DNA of 59,069 nucleotides from Micromonospora yasonensis (GCF_026013475.1 NZ_JAPDPH010000014.1:1-59069); one strand, 5' to 3'; shown: positions 1-7,900, counted from the first letter of the stretch. Notes: a model not told the origin generated them from the letters alone. Numbers and translations: made by a program.

Positions 1-27
1 GCTCCCCCCCCCCGGCCGGGGGGGAGC
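1..27. terminator. Perfect GC hairpin at window edge
   Basis: Ten-base arms at 1-10 and 18-27 are exact reverse complements around a 7-base loop, with runs of seven C and seven G. It resembles the U-less hairpins found between genes elsewhere in this window, so it may end the unseen upstream gene. Alternatively, a frame that stays open from base 1 to the TGA at 88-90 would make this the coding end of an upstream permease overlapping the next start as ATGA. The two readings cannot be separated here. Confidence 0.4.
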
Positions 28-86
28 GGCTGCCCGGCCCGGCCGGCCGCCCGCTGGTGGCGGGGCCGCCTCACCGGGAGCGCGCG

Positions 87-851
87 ATGACCCCGCCGAT
101 GGTGCAGTGCCGGTCCCTGCGTAAGAGCTTCGGCCGGCTGGAGGTGCTGCGCGGCATCGACCTGACCATCGAACGCGGCCGGGTGGTCTGCGTGGTCGGC
201 CCGTCCGGCTCCGGCAAGTCGACCCTGTTGCGGTGCCTCAACCATCTCGAGGAACCGCAGGCGGGCCGGGTCTACGTCGACGGCGAACTGATCGGGTACG
301 AGGAGCGCGGCGGCCGGCTGCGTCCGCTGCCGGACGCGCGGCTGCGCCGCCAGCGCGAGTCGATCGGCATGGTCTTCCAGCGCTTCCACCTGTTCCCGCA
401 CCGCACCGCCCTGGAGAACGTGATGGAGGGCCTGGTCGCGGTGAAGGGCGTCCCGACGGCCGATGCTCGCCGGCGCGCCGCCGGCCTGCTCGACCGGGTC
501 GGTCTCGCCGACCGCGCCCACCACTACCCGGCACAGCTGTCCGGCGGCCAGCAGCAGCGGGTCGCCATCGCCCGCTCGCTGGCCATGTCGCCGAAGCTGA
601 TGCTCTTCGACGAGCCGACCTCGGCCCTCGACCCGGAACTGGTCGGCGAGGTGCTGGAGGTGATGAAGGACCTCGCGGCCAGCGGCATGACCATGATCGT
701 GGTGACCCACGAGATGGGCTTCGCCCGCGAGGTCGGCGACCACCTCGTCTTCATGGACGAGGGCCTGATCGTCGAACAGGGGCCGCCCCGCGAGGTGCTT
801 GCCGCGCCGCGGCACGACCGTACCCGAGCCTTCCTGTCCAAGGTGCTCTGA
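87..851 (+). CDS. Polar amino acid-type ABC transporter ATP-binding protein
   Basis: Cytoplasmic ATPase of a GlnQ/HisP-like importer, about 254 residues, the normal family length. Walker A (GPSGSGKST) lies at about residues 38-46, followed by a Q-loop (VFQRFHLF), the signature LSGGQQQR, Walker B with [12 protein letters not shown] and the switch histidine in VVTHEMGF. An ATG at 87 is preferred because GGGAG sits six bases upstream; an in-frame GTG at 57 is possible but has no clear ribosome site. The stop overlaps the next start as TGATG, so it is co-translated with the D-aminoacylase. No permease or binding protein is in the window; they are probably just upstream. The linked deacylase suggests import of N-acyl-amino acids or related compounds, which is inference. 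Confidence 0.9.
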   Translation: MTPPMVQCRSLRKSFGRLEVLRGIDLTIERGRVVCVVGPSGSGKSTLLRCLNHLEEPQAGRVYVDGELIGYEERGGRLRPLPDARLRRQRESIGMVFQRFHLFPHRTALENVMEGLVAVKGVPTADARRRAAGLLDRVGLADRAHHYPAQLSGGQQQRVAIARSLAMSPKLMLFDEPTSALDPELVGEVLEVMKDLAASGMTMIVVTHEMGFAREVGDHLVFMDEGLIVEQGPPREVLAAPRHDRTRAFLSKVL

Positions 852-2452
852 TGGCGCGGCTCGACCTGCTGATCACCGGCGGCGACGTGATCGACGGCAC
901 CGGCTCGCCGGCGCGCCCCGGCGACGTGGGCGTCCGCGAGGGGCGGATCGTGCTGCTGCCACCGGGCAGCGGCACTCCGGCCGTCGACGTCGTCGACGCG
1001 ACCGGGCTGGTCGTCGCGCCCGGCTTCATCGACGTGCACACCCACTCCGATCTGCTCGCCGGCGACGACGAGCAGCGGGAGGTGCTGCGGCAGGCGCCGC
1101 TGCGCCAGGGCGTCACCACCGAGATCTGCGGCAACTGCGGAATCAGCCCCTTCCCGATCCCGGCCGATCGCGCCGGGCCGGTGCGGGAGCTGATCGCCGC
1201 GACCTTCGGCCCACCCGCGTCCGCGTACGCGTCGTTCGCCGAGTTCGCCGACGCGCAGGGCGTGGCCCGCCGTAACCACCTCGCCGCCCTCGTCGGCCAC
1301 GGCACGCTGCGCGCCGCGGTGGTCGGCTTCGCCCAGCGCGCGGCCACCGCCGCGGAGATCCGGCAGATGTGCCACCTGCTCGACGAGGCGCTCGCCGCGG
1401 GCGCGGCCGGCCTGTCCACCGGGCTGATCTACTCCCCGGGCGTCAACGCCAGCACCGACGAGGTCATCGCGCTGGCCCGGGTGGCGGCCGCGCACGGCAA
1501 GCCGTACGTGACCCACCTGCGCGACGAGATGTCCCAGGTCGAATCCGCGCTCGAGGAGGCCATCGGGATCGCCGGCGCGGCCGGGGCGGCGCTGCAGGTC
1601 TCCCACCACAAGACGGCAGGCCGGCGCGCCTGGGGCGCCACCGTGCGCACCCTCGCCCGAATCGACCGGGCGCGCGCCGACGGGCTCGACGTCACCTGCG
1701 ACGTCTATCCGTACACCGCCGGCAGCACGGCCCTGCACGCGATGCTGCCGCCGTGGGTGATCGCCGACGGGGTGCCGGCGATGCTCACCGCCATCGCCGA
1801 ACCGGCGGTCCGCGACCGGATCCGCCACGACCTGGTCGCCGGCGTGCCCGGCTGGGAGAACACCGTCGGTAACGGCGGCTGGGACCTGATCCGCGTCGCG
1901 TCCGCCCCGAACCACCCCGACGCACAGGGCCACACCATCGCCGACCTGGCCGCCGCGCGCCGCGTCGACCCGGTCGACTACGCCTGCGACCTGCTCGCCG
2001 CCGAACACGGCGACGTCACCATCCTCAGCCACTCCATGCACGAGGACGACGTACGCCGGGTGCTGGCCAGCCCGCTGACCATGCTCTGCTCGGACGGCGT
2101 ACCGAAGGGGGGCCGACCACACCCGCGGTGGGCGGGCAGCTTCGCTCGGGTGCTCGGCCACTATGTTCGGGACGTGGGACTGCTGGATCTGGCGGAGGCG
2201 GTGCACAAGATGACGGCGATGCCCGCCCGCCGCTTCGGCCTGCGAGACCGGGGCCTGCTCGCCGACGGGTACACCGCGGACCTGGTGGTCCTCGACCCGC
2301 GGCGGGTCGCCGACGGCGCCACGTACGACGATCCGCTGGCGCCGCCGCACGGCGTGCGGTGCGTGACGGTCAGCGGCCGGGTCGTGGTGGACCGCGGTAC
2401 GGTCACCGACGCGCGGCCCGGCCGGGTGCTGGCCGTGCCGGGGCGGCGATGA
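851..2452 (+). CDS. N-acyl-D-amino-acid deacylase (D-aminoacylase)
   Basis: Amidohydrolase of the D-aminoacylase family, 533 residues, predicted to hydrolyse N-acyl-D-amino acids to a D-amino acid plus carboxylate. Visible marks are the metal-binding HTH at residues 63-65 in PGFIDVHTHSDL, the family signature EICGNCGISPFPI, the STGLIYSPG segment, YVTHLRDE, VSHHKTAG, and the C-terminal CSDGVPKGG-HPR block. No signal peptide, so cytoplasmic. It starts on the last base of the upstream ATPase stop and its own stop overlaps the next ATG as ATGA, giving one translationally coupled operon: transporter ATPase, deacylase, serine hydrolase. The substrate side chain cannot be told from sequence; N-acyl-D-Glu/Asp types and generic D-aminoacylases share these motifs. 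Confidence 0.9.
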   Translation: MARLDLLITGGDVIDGTGSPARPGDVGVREGRIVLLPPGSGTPAVDVVDATGLVVAPGFIDVHTHSDLLAGDDEQREVLRQAPLRQGVTTEICGNCGISPFPIPADRAGPVRELIAATFGPPASAYASFAEFADAQGVARRNHLAALVGHGTLRAAVVGFAQRAATAAEIRQMCHLLDEALAAGAAGLSTGLIYSPGVNASTDEVIALARVAAAHGKPYVTHLRDEMSQVESALEEAIGIAGAAGAALQVSHHKTAGRRAWGATVRTLARIDRARADGLDVTCDVYPYTAGSTALHAMLPPWVIADGVPAMLTAIAEPAVRDRIRHDLVAGVPGWENTVGNGGWDLIRVASAPNHPDAQGHTIADLAAARRVDPVDYACDLLAAEHGDVTILSHSMHEDDVRRVLASPLTMLCSDGVPKGGRPHPRWAGSFARVLGHYVRDVGLLDLAEAVHKMTAMPARRFGLRDRGLLADGYTADLVVLDPRRVADGATYDDPLAPPHGVRCVTVSGRVVVDRGTVTDARPGRVLAVPGRR

Positions 2453-3246
2453 GCGCGCCGCGCGGTGGCCCGGCCGTGCGGGTCGGGGCGATGGTGCGGC
2501 GGCTGGACGACGGCCGCACCCTCTCGACCGACCCCGACCTGGTCCTGCCGGTGGCCAGCGTCGGCAAGGTGCTGCTCCTCGGCGAGGTGGCCCGCCGCCT
2601 CGCCGACGCGACGCTCGCCCCGGACCGGCCGGTCGAGCTGCTCGACGCGGACCGGGAGGTCGGCGGCACCGGGCTGATCGGCCGACTCTCGCCCCGGCGG
2701 TGGACGGTCGCCGACCTGGCCACCGCGGTCGCCGCGGTCAGCGACAACGCCGCCACCAACGCCCTGCTGCGGCTGGTGACCCTGGACGCCGTGCAGGAAC
2801 TGGCCCGCCGCGTCGGGCTGCGGGACACCACCGTGCACGACCGGATCCGCGCCGAGCGCGGCCCCGGCGTGCCGGAGACCTTCGCCACCGGGACCGCCCG
2901 CGAACTCTGCGCCTTCCTCGCCGAGGTGGCGAGCGGGGCCTGGCAGAGCCGGCAGGCGTGCCAGCTGCTGCGTGACTGGCTCGCCGGGAACACCGACCGC
3001 ACGATGGTCGCCGACTCGGTCGGCCACGACCCCTGGTCGGGCGACGGCGTCCAGGTGGAGAACAAGACCGGCACCGACACCGGGGTACGCGCCGACACCG
3101 GCATCGTGTCCGGCCGGCACACCGTCGTCTACGCCGTGATCGCCGCGTTCCCGCCCGGCGCCGAGCGGGCCGCCGTGGCCGAGCTGCGGCGCTGGGGCAC
3201 GGCGGTCGACCGGCTCGCCGGAACCCACCGTTCCGACAGCTCCTGA
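2449..3246 (+). CDS. Beta-lactamase-like serine hydrolase without signal peptide
   Basis: A 265-residue class A beta-lactamase/PBP-fold serine hydrolase. All three active-site motifs are in order: SVGK at 37-40, SDN at 98-100 and KTG at 206-208. It has no signal peptide or lipobox, so it should stay in the cytoplasm, where it cannot act as a conventional beta-lactamase. The ATGA overlap with the D-aminoacylase argues for a shared pathway, for example opening or hydrolysing a cyclic or D-configured amide before or after deacylation (inference). Its 3' end overlaps the convergent LysR gene by 118 bases. It may simply be a beta-lactamase-family enzyme 2 protein of unknown substrate. Confidence 0.85.
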   Translation: MSAPRGGPAVRVGAMVRRLDDGRTLSTDPDLVLPVASVGKVLLLGEVARRLADATLAPDRPVELLDADREVGGTGLIGRLSPRRWTVADLATAVAAVSDNAATNALLRLVTLDAVQELARRVGLRDTTVHDRIRAERGPGVPETFATGTARELCAFLAEVASGAWQSRQACQLLRDWLAGNTDRTMVADSVGHDPWSGDGVQVENKTGTDTGVRADTGIVSGRHTVVYAVIAAFPPGAERAAVAELRRWGTAVDRLAGTHRSDSS

Positions 3247-4142
3247 CTGAGCGTCGCCGCCGCGTCGGTCAGCCGCTCGACGAACCTGCCGACCACCGGA
3301 TTGGAGTTGCCGGGGCGCAGCGCCACGCCGATGTCCCGGTGCAGCTTGGCGTGGGCGAGCTGGCGCACCGCCACCGCGCCGGGGTTGCGCAGGCCGAGCG
3401 ACGGCACCAGCGCCACCCCGACCCCGGCCCGTACCAGGCCCAGCACCACCTCGTAGTGGTCACTGCGGCAGCGGATCCGCGGCGAAAAGCCCTCCGCTCG
3501 CGCCGCCAGCTCCAGCACCGACACCTCGCCCTGCACGCCGAGGGTGGTGATCCACGGCTCGGCAGCAAGGTCTGCGAGCCGTAGCCGGCGCCGGCGGGCG
3601 AGCGGATGGTCGGCCGGCAGCACCACCAGCTGTGGATCCACCATCAGCGGCTCGACCGTCGCGTACGGCGACTCCCGCGCCGGGCTCAGCGGATGGTCGA
3701 ACACCACCACCAGGTCCAGCTCACCCTGGTGGAGGCGGGGCAGCAGCTCGTCCGGCTGCCCGAGGATCAGCGCCAGCTCGACCTGCGGATGGTCCCGGGT
3801 GAAGCTCGACAGCGCGCGCGGCAGCAACTCCGTGCCGGCGGTGGCGAAGAACCCGATCCGCAGCAGCCCCCGGCGGCCCTCGCCGTGTGCGGACAGCTCG
3901 TCGCGGGCCGCCGACATCAGATCGACGATCTGCTGGGCGTAGTCCGCCAGGCGCTGGCCGGCGACCGTGAGCCGCAGACTGCGCGGCCCCCGGTCCACCA
4001 GCGCCACCCCGGCCTCCTGCTCCAAGGTGGCGAGCTGATGGGAGACCGCGGACGGCGTCAGCTGCAGCCGCTCCGCGGCGGCGACGATGGTGCCGTGGCG
4101 GGCGATCTCCAGGATGACCTGCAGGCGTGCGGTGTTGAACAT
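3129..4142 (-). CDS. LysR-family transcriptional regulator
   Basis: 337 residues with an N-terminal winged helix-turn-helix (about residues 1-60: TARLQVILEIARHGTIVAAA, then LTPSAVSHQLATLE) and a LysR substrate-binding domain (about 90-290: LLRIGFFATAGTELLP, LVVVFDHPL, VRAGVGVALVP). The ATG at 4142 follows a GGGAAGG ribosome site; a longer frame upstream has no family similarity. The C-terminal tail of about 35 residues is Ala/Arg/Ser rich, extends beyond the family norm, and is antisense to the end of the serine hydrolase. It diverges from the secreted lipase, with a LysR-type dyad in the gap, so the lipase or itself is its likely target. Confidence 0.9.
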   Translation of the reverse strand: MFNTARLQVILEIARHGTIVAAAERLQLTPSAVSHQLATLEQEAGVALVDRGPRSLRLTVAGQRLADYAQQIVDLMSAARDELSAHGEGRRGLLRIGFFATAGTELLPRALSSFTRDHPQVELALILGQPDELLPRLHQGELDLVVVFDHPLSPARESPYATVEPLMVDPQLVVLPADHPLARRRRLRLADLAAEPWITTLGVQGEVSVLELAARAEGFSPRIRCRSDHYEVVLGLVRAGVGVALVPSLGLRNPGAVAVRQLAHAKLHRDIGVALRPGNSNPVVGRFVERLTDAAATLSQELSERWVPASRSTAVPQRRSSATAARSAPGGNAAITA

Positions 4143-4264
4143 CGGCGGGCTGCCTTCCCTGCTCAGAGGCGGTGCGGTCAGCCGTCGACCGCCACCCGAC
4201 CCACACTCTCGCATACCGGCCGGGCTGCTCCGCGCCGACCGCGAACGGTCCCGGGTGGCCCTGC

Positions 4265-4285
4265 CAAGTAGTCGCCGGCAACTTG
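4265..4285. promoter_or_regulatory. LysR-type operator CAAGT-N11-ACTTG
   Basis: A perfect five-base dyad (CAAGT at 4265-4269, ACTTG at 4281-4285) with an 11-base spacer, the classic T-N11-A geometry of LysR-type regulators. It is about 123 bases upstream of the lysR-like start and about 124 before the lipase start, so it could serve both promoters. Functional binding is inferred. Confidence 0.55.
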
Positions 4286-4292
4286 TTCGATT

Positions 4293-4307
4293 GAAGGAAA
4301 CTTCCGC
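4293..4307. repeat. 15-mer GAAGGAAACTTCCGC, copy 1
   Basis: This 15-mer, built on the palindrome GGAAACTTCC-like core, occurs identically at 24456-24470 upstream of the ThuA/PQQ gene. Both copies are in promoter regions of secreted-protein genes, so a common regulator is plausible. Related GAAA-CTTTC palindromes are known upstream of actinomycete glycosidase genes; identity of the regulator is not known here. Confidence 0.5.
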
Positions 4308-4323
4308 CGGACCTCTTGCGTCT

Positions 4324-4335
4324 GCAAGTACTTGC
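4324..4335. promoter_or_regulatory. Palindrome GCAAGTACTTGC, second half-site pair
   Basis: A perfect 12-base palindrome that repeats the CAAGT/ACTTG half-sites of the LysR-type dyad at 4265-4285, about 73 bases before the lipase start. It could be the activation-site counterpart of the recognition site, as LysR regulators usually occupy two sites. Inferred. Confidence 0.4.
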
Positions 4336-4408
4336 CGCCCACAGTCTGCGCACCACCGGCCTTCGATGCCCGTCGATGTGCCCCTTGGTGGGCAGCTGAG
4401 GAGGAAGC

Positions 4409-5251
4409 ATGGCATCCGTCGTCCCTCGCAGGAACCGCCTCGTCACGCTCGCGATCGCCGTTCTCGCCGGCCTGGCCCCGGCCGTGCTGTGGGCGCTGCC
4501 CGCGCAGGCGGCCGCCCCGCTCTACACCGCCCTGGGTGACTCGTACGCCTCGGGCGTCGGCACCCGCACGTACTACTCCGACGGCACCAGCTGCTACCGC
4601 TCGCCGTACGCGTACCCGGTCCTCGACGCGAATCAGCTCGGCGCCAGCCTCACGTTCGCGGCCTGCTCCGGCGCGAGGGTCGCCGATGTCTCCAACAACC
4701 AGCTCGGCAGCCTCAGCTCCTCGACCAACTACGTCACGCTCACCGTCGGCGGTAACGACGCCGGCTTCTCCAGTGTCATCACCCAGTGCGCCAAGCCCTG
4801 GCCGTACACCTGCTGGGGTGACATCGACAACGCCAACAACTACATCCGCAACACTCTGCCCGGCACCCTGGACGCGCTCTACAACAAGATCCGCTCACGC
4901 GCCCCGTACGCCCGGGTGGTGATCGTCGGATATCCGCGCCTGTTCAACGAGAGCGACTGCCAGTCGCTGGCCCGGATCAGCCCGGGGGAGCAGGCGGCGC
5001 TGAACGACACCGCCGATCTGCTCAACGAGACCATCAAGGCCCGGGCGGTCGCGCACTCGTTCCGGTTCGTGGACCCGCGAACCGCGTTCACCGGGCACGC
5101 CGTCTGCGACTCCGTCGAATGGCTCAACGGCCTGTCGGATCCGATCATGGAGTCGTACCACCCGAACCGCACGGGCCAGTCGGCCGGCTATGCCCCGCTG
5201 GTCAAGAGCGCCCTGTCCGCAACCGCGGCGACGGCCGCCGGCAAGGCGTAG
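4409..5251 (+). CDS. Secreted SGNH/GDSL lipase-esterase
   Basis: 280 residues. A Sec signal peptide (RRNR, then a hydrophobic stretch ending LPAQA about residue 34) precedes an SGNH hydrolase of the Streptomyces extracellular lipase/esterase type. Block I GDSYASG puts the nucleophile at Ser45, block III is GGND (114-117), and the catalytic His is in SYHPN (about His251). Six cysteines in the mature part match the three disulfides of this family. It would hydrolyse ester substrates outside the cell. The ATG is preceded by GAGGAGGAA. A strong hairpin follows. It diverges from a LysR gene with two candidate operator sites between. Confidence 0.92.
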   Translation: MASVVPRRNRLVTLAIAVLAGLAPAVLWALPAQAAAPLYTALGDSYASGVGTRTYYSDGTSCYRSPYAYPVLDANQLGASLTFAACSGARVADVSNNQLGSLSSSTNYVTLTVGGNDAGFSSVITQCAKPWPYTCWGDIDNANNYIRNTLPGTLDALYNKIRSRAPYARVVIVGYPRLFNESDCQSLARISPGEQAALNDTADLLNETIKARAVAHSFRFVDPRTAFTGHAVCDSVEWLNGLSDPIMESYHPNRTGQSAGYAPLVKSALSATAATAAGKA

Positions 5252-5261
5252 CGATGCCGAC

Positions 5262-5296
5262 GGGTACCGGCCGGTGGGCGTGCCCGGCCGGTACCC
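5262..5296. terminator. Hairpin terminator after the lipase
   Basis: Perfect 11-bp stem (GGGTACCGGCC at 5262-5272, complement at 5286-5296) with a 13-base loop, starting 11 bases after the lipase stop. No U-tract, as is usual in actinomycetes. Confidence 0.75.
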
Positions 5297-5299
5297 CTG

Positions 5300-5340
5300 C
5301 ACATCTATTAATGTCCATCGATCTATGGTAGAAATTTCAC
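5300..5340 (+). promoter_or_regulatory. AT-rich promoter region with CCAT-N6-ATGG dyad
   Basis: A 40-base AT-rich island in an otherwise about 70% GC sequence, 53 bases before the next gene. It contains the inverted repeat CCAT/ATGG at 5315-5328 and a TATGGT hexamer at 5324-5329 that could be a -10 element, but no good -35 at the right distance. Probable promoter and operator of the small zinc peptidase gene. Confidence 0.35.
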
Positions 5341-5392
5341 GGGCCGGCCTCCGCTTCGCAAACATCTGCCCCACCGCGAATCAGGAGATGCC

Positions 5393-5896
5393 ATGTCAAC
5401 GACCCGTAGCGCCTTGCGCCGCCGCATGCTCACCCTGCTCCTAGCCGGCGTCGCGGCGATCGTCACCGCCCTCGGCTTCAGCACGCCGGCCTTCGCGATC
5501 AGCCACTCCAGCGCCACCTCCCAGTTGCGCGCCGCCGGGATCACCTGGAGTTCCACCGGCAACTGCAGCGACCGCTACAACTCGACCTGCACCTCGTTCG
5601 AGGGCATCCGGCAGTCCACCATCGACGGCATCATCACCTTCAAGCGGGCCAACGGCTGCGCCATCAACATCACCGGGGGCACCGAGATCGGGCACGCCAG
5701 CGGAACGTACAGCCACTGGAACGGCTACAAGGTGGACATCAGCAAGAACACCTGCGTCTACAACTGGATCACCAGTGCCTACACCTACAACGGCTACATA
5801 TCTGGTTGGGGTTACCAGTGGCGGGCCCCGTCGGGCAACCTCTACACCGATGAGGGCAGCCACTGGGACATCCTCTACTACACCTGTGGTTGCTGA
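5393..5896 (+). CDS. Secreted LAS/M15-like zinc peptidase
   Basis: 167 residues with a Sec signal peptide ending FSTPAFA (about residue 35). The mature part of about 130 residues carries the LAS-superfamily zinc pattern of D-Ala-D-Ala peptidases: HWNGYKVD (His108, Asp115) and EGSH (catalytic Glu154, zinc His157 in SHWDI). It also has six cysteines, including a C-terminal CGC. It is probably an extracellular D,D- or L,D-type peptidoglycan peptidase, shorter than typical M15 enzymes. AGGAG sits seven bases before the ATG. It lies between a lipase and a cell wall amidase, each set off by its own terminator. Substrate is inferred from the motif only. Confidence 0.72.
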   Translation: MSTTRSALRRRMLTLLLAGVAAIVTALGFSTPAFAISHSSATSQLRAAGITWSSTGNCSDRYNSTCTSFEGIRQSTIDGIITFKRANGCAINITGGTEIGHASGTYSHWNGYKVDISKNTCVYNWITSAYTYNGYISGWGYQWRAPSGNLYTDEGSHWDILYYTCGC

Positions 5897-5945
5897 CGCC
5901 TGATCGGCGTCGCGTGTACCGGCCAAAGCGCCGGTAGAGCGGCAA

Positions 5946-5982
5946 ACGCCCTGGTGGGGGACGCTGTCCCGCGCCAGGGCGT
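5946..5982. terminator. Hairpin terminator after the zinc peptidase
   Basis: ACGCCCTGG at 5946-5954 pairs exactly with CCAGGGCGT at 5974-5982, with further pairing inside the loop (GGGGGA/TCCC). It lies 50 bases after the stop and ahead of the amidase promoter. Confidence 0.7.
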
Positions 5983-6070
5983 CTTGCTGTCCGGGGGTGG
6001 GCGGACGTGGCTGGGTCCCGGGCGCCGAGGTGAAAATTGCTGACCATGGATGGCCCCGACCTGGAAAATA

Positions 6071-6098
6071 TTGACAGCCGTGGGTTGAAGGGGATAAG
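6071..6098 (+). promoter_or_regulatory. Promoter candidate TTGACA-N16-GATAAG
   Basis: A consensus -35 TTGACA at 6071-6076, a 16-base spacer, and GATAAG at 6093-6098 as a moderate -10. It lies in an AT-richer stretch about 60 bases before the amidase start. Confidence 0.5.
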
Positions 6099-6157
6099 CC
6101 TTCCATTGAAGACCGTGTGTGTGACGCGGTGCGGTGAGCGGGTGAGGGGAGTGGGCG

Positions 6158-7900
6158 ATGTCAAGAGCGCAACGATGGCTGGCGGTCGCGGTGGTGTCCT
6201 GCCTCGTGCTGCTGGGAGTCCCCGCGTCGGCCTGGTCGGCGCCGCCGGACCGGGTGTCCGCCGCGATCGCCGCCGCCGCGAAGCGCTTCGAGGTGCCGGC
6301 AGCGCTGCTCACGGCGATCTGCTACCTCGAGGGCCGGTTCGGTGATCACGGCGGCGCGCCGAGTGTCGACGGCGGATACGGCTGCATGCACCTGGTCCGT
6401 AACGACCACGGGGACAGCCTCGACCGGGCGGCTCGGCTGCTCGACATGCCCGTGGTGCGGGTGCAGACCGACCTGGCGGTCAACATCGCCGGCGGTGCCG
6501 CGGTGCTGCGTGACGAGGCGCGCCGGCAGGGGCTCGCGCCGCGCGGGCTCGCCGACTGGTACGCCCCGCTCGCGGCATACAGCCAGGCGCGCACCCGCGG
6601 TGTGGCCACCGGTTACGCGGACGCTGTCTACCAGTTGCTGGCCAGCGGCGTGAGCGGCCGGGCGCAGAGCGGCGAGATGATCCGGCTGGCCCCGGTGAAC
6701 GTACGGCCGGACCGATCGGCGATCGCGCGGCTGCCGCAGGTCGCCGCGCTGCCGGCCGGCTGCACCACCGACACCAACGTGGACTACCCCGGCGCGGTCA
6801 ACTGCATCGTGCCGACGAGCTACGACTGCAACACGTCCAGCCCGTGCACCTACGCCGGCGCCAACCGGCCCACCGACCTGCCGATCAGGTTCGTCACCGT
6901 GCACGACATCGAGGGGACCGCGACCGACGCGATCAACGTCTTCTGGGACCGGAACAGCCAGGTCAGCATGCAGTACATCGTCGACACCGACGGCACGGTG
7001 TACCAGACGCTGCGCGAGAAGGACATCCCTTACCAGGCGGGCAACTACTGGTACAACGAGCGGGCCGTCGGCATCGAACACACCGGCTACGACGCCACCG
7101 GCTACCAGTGGTACAACGCCACCGAGTACCTCGGCTCCGCCAAACTCGTCGCGTACCTGCTGACCAAGTACGGCATACCGCTGGACCACGACCACGTGAT
7201 GAGCCACGGCACGACGCCCTCGCCCACCCTCGGCTCGTCGCCCAACCACGTCGACCCCGGACCGTACTGGTTGTGGAACTACTACCTCGGCCTGATCAAC
7301 CAGCAGGGTGTGCCGTTCCCGAGTGGCACCAGCCCGGCCGGGGTGTTCACCCTGAAGCCGGCCAGTGACCAGCAGCCGCTCGGGCCCAACGGCACCGAGA
7401 CACAGGACAACTTCAACTTCTTCTACCTCTACACCGGGCCGTCCACGGCGTACCCGAAGGTGCCGCGCAAGGGCAGCGCCACCGACATCACCGACGTGAC
7501 CGACAACGTCGAGCCGGCCGTCAGCTACTACTCGTCGCAGCACGTCACCGACCCGGCCGGCTCCGGCAACGAGATGTACCAGATCTGGTACGGCGAGACG
7601 ACGTCCTCGACGAGCTACTCGGCGACCGGCACGCAGGCCTGGCTGGCCGTGCCCCCGGGCGCGGCGGTCCCGGGCCGTGGCTCGGTGGTCACGCTCGACA
7701 CGACCAAGGGCAAGGCGGTCAGCGTCTACGGCCGGCCCACCGCGTCGCGCAGCTACGTCATCGGCGACTCACCGAAGGGATCGCAGTACGTCGCGCCGTA
7801 CACCACGGTGGAGGCCGGCGTCCTGTGGTACTGCATCAACTTTAACCACCGCCAGGCCTGGGTGCCGGCGAGCAGCGTCACCGCGGTCCAGACCGGCTGA
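6158..7900 (+). CDS. Secreted N-acetylmuramoyl-L-alanine amidase (Amidase_2) with lysozyme-like N-terminus
   Basis: 580 residues. Signal peptide to about residue 28 (ASAWSA). Residues 30-165 (VPAALLTAICYLEGRF, then GGYGCMHL) resemble a lytic transglycosylase/lysozyme-like helical region, with a candidate Glu58. Residues 240-370 are an Amidase_2/PGRP domain: zinc His249 in VTVHDIEG, GIEHTGY at 305-311, and the second zinc histidine in NHVDPGPYW (about His364). The C-terminal part (about 415-577) looks like two SH3-like wall-binding modules. It should cleave the MurNAc-L-Ala bond outside the cell. ATG at 6158 follows GAGGGGAG. Whether the N-terminal domain is active cannot be told. Confidence 0.88.
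   Translation: MSRAQRWLAVAVVSCLVLLGVPASAWSAPPDRVSAAIAAAAKRFEVPAALLTAICYLEGRFGDHGGAPSVDGGYGCMHLVRNDHGDSLDRAARLLDMPVVRVQTDLAVNIAGGAAVLRDEARRQGLAPRGLADWYAPLAAYSQARTRGVATGYADAVYQLLASGVSGRAQSGEMIRLAPVNVRPDRSAIARLPQVAALPAGCTTDTNVDYPGAVNCIVPTSYDCNTSSPCTYAGANRPTDLPIRFVTVHDIEGTATDAINVFWDRNSQVSMQYIVDTDGTVYQTLREKDIPYQAGNYWYNERAVGIEHTGYDATGYQWYNATEYLGSAKLVAYLLTKYGIPLDHDHVMSHGTTPSPTLGSSPNHVDPGPYWLWNYYLGLINQQGVPFPSGTSPAGVFTLKPASDQQPLGPNGTETQDNFNFFYLYTGPSTAYPKVPRKGSATDITDVTDNVEPAVSYYSSQHVTDPAGSGNEMYQIWYGETTSSTSYSATGTQAWLAVPPGAAVPGRGSVVTLDTTKGKAVSVYGRPTASRSYVIGDSPKGSQYVAPYTTVEAGVLWYCINFNHRQAWVPASSVTAVQTG

Noticed and set aside
2449..3246. Antibiotic-resistance beta-lactamase
   Set aside because: Motifs are present but there is no signal peptide and the gene is coupled to a D-aminoacylase, so a resistance role is not supported.
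5983..6157. Possible ydaO-type (cyclic di-AMP) riboswitch before the amidase
   Set aside because: Such switches often precede actinobacterial wall hydrolases, but the conserved core sequence elements are not present; only a promoter is supported.
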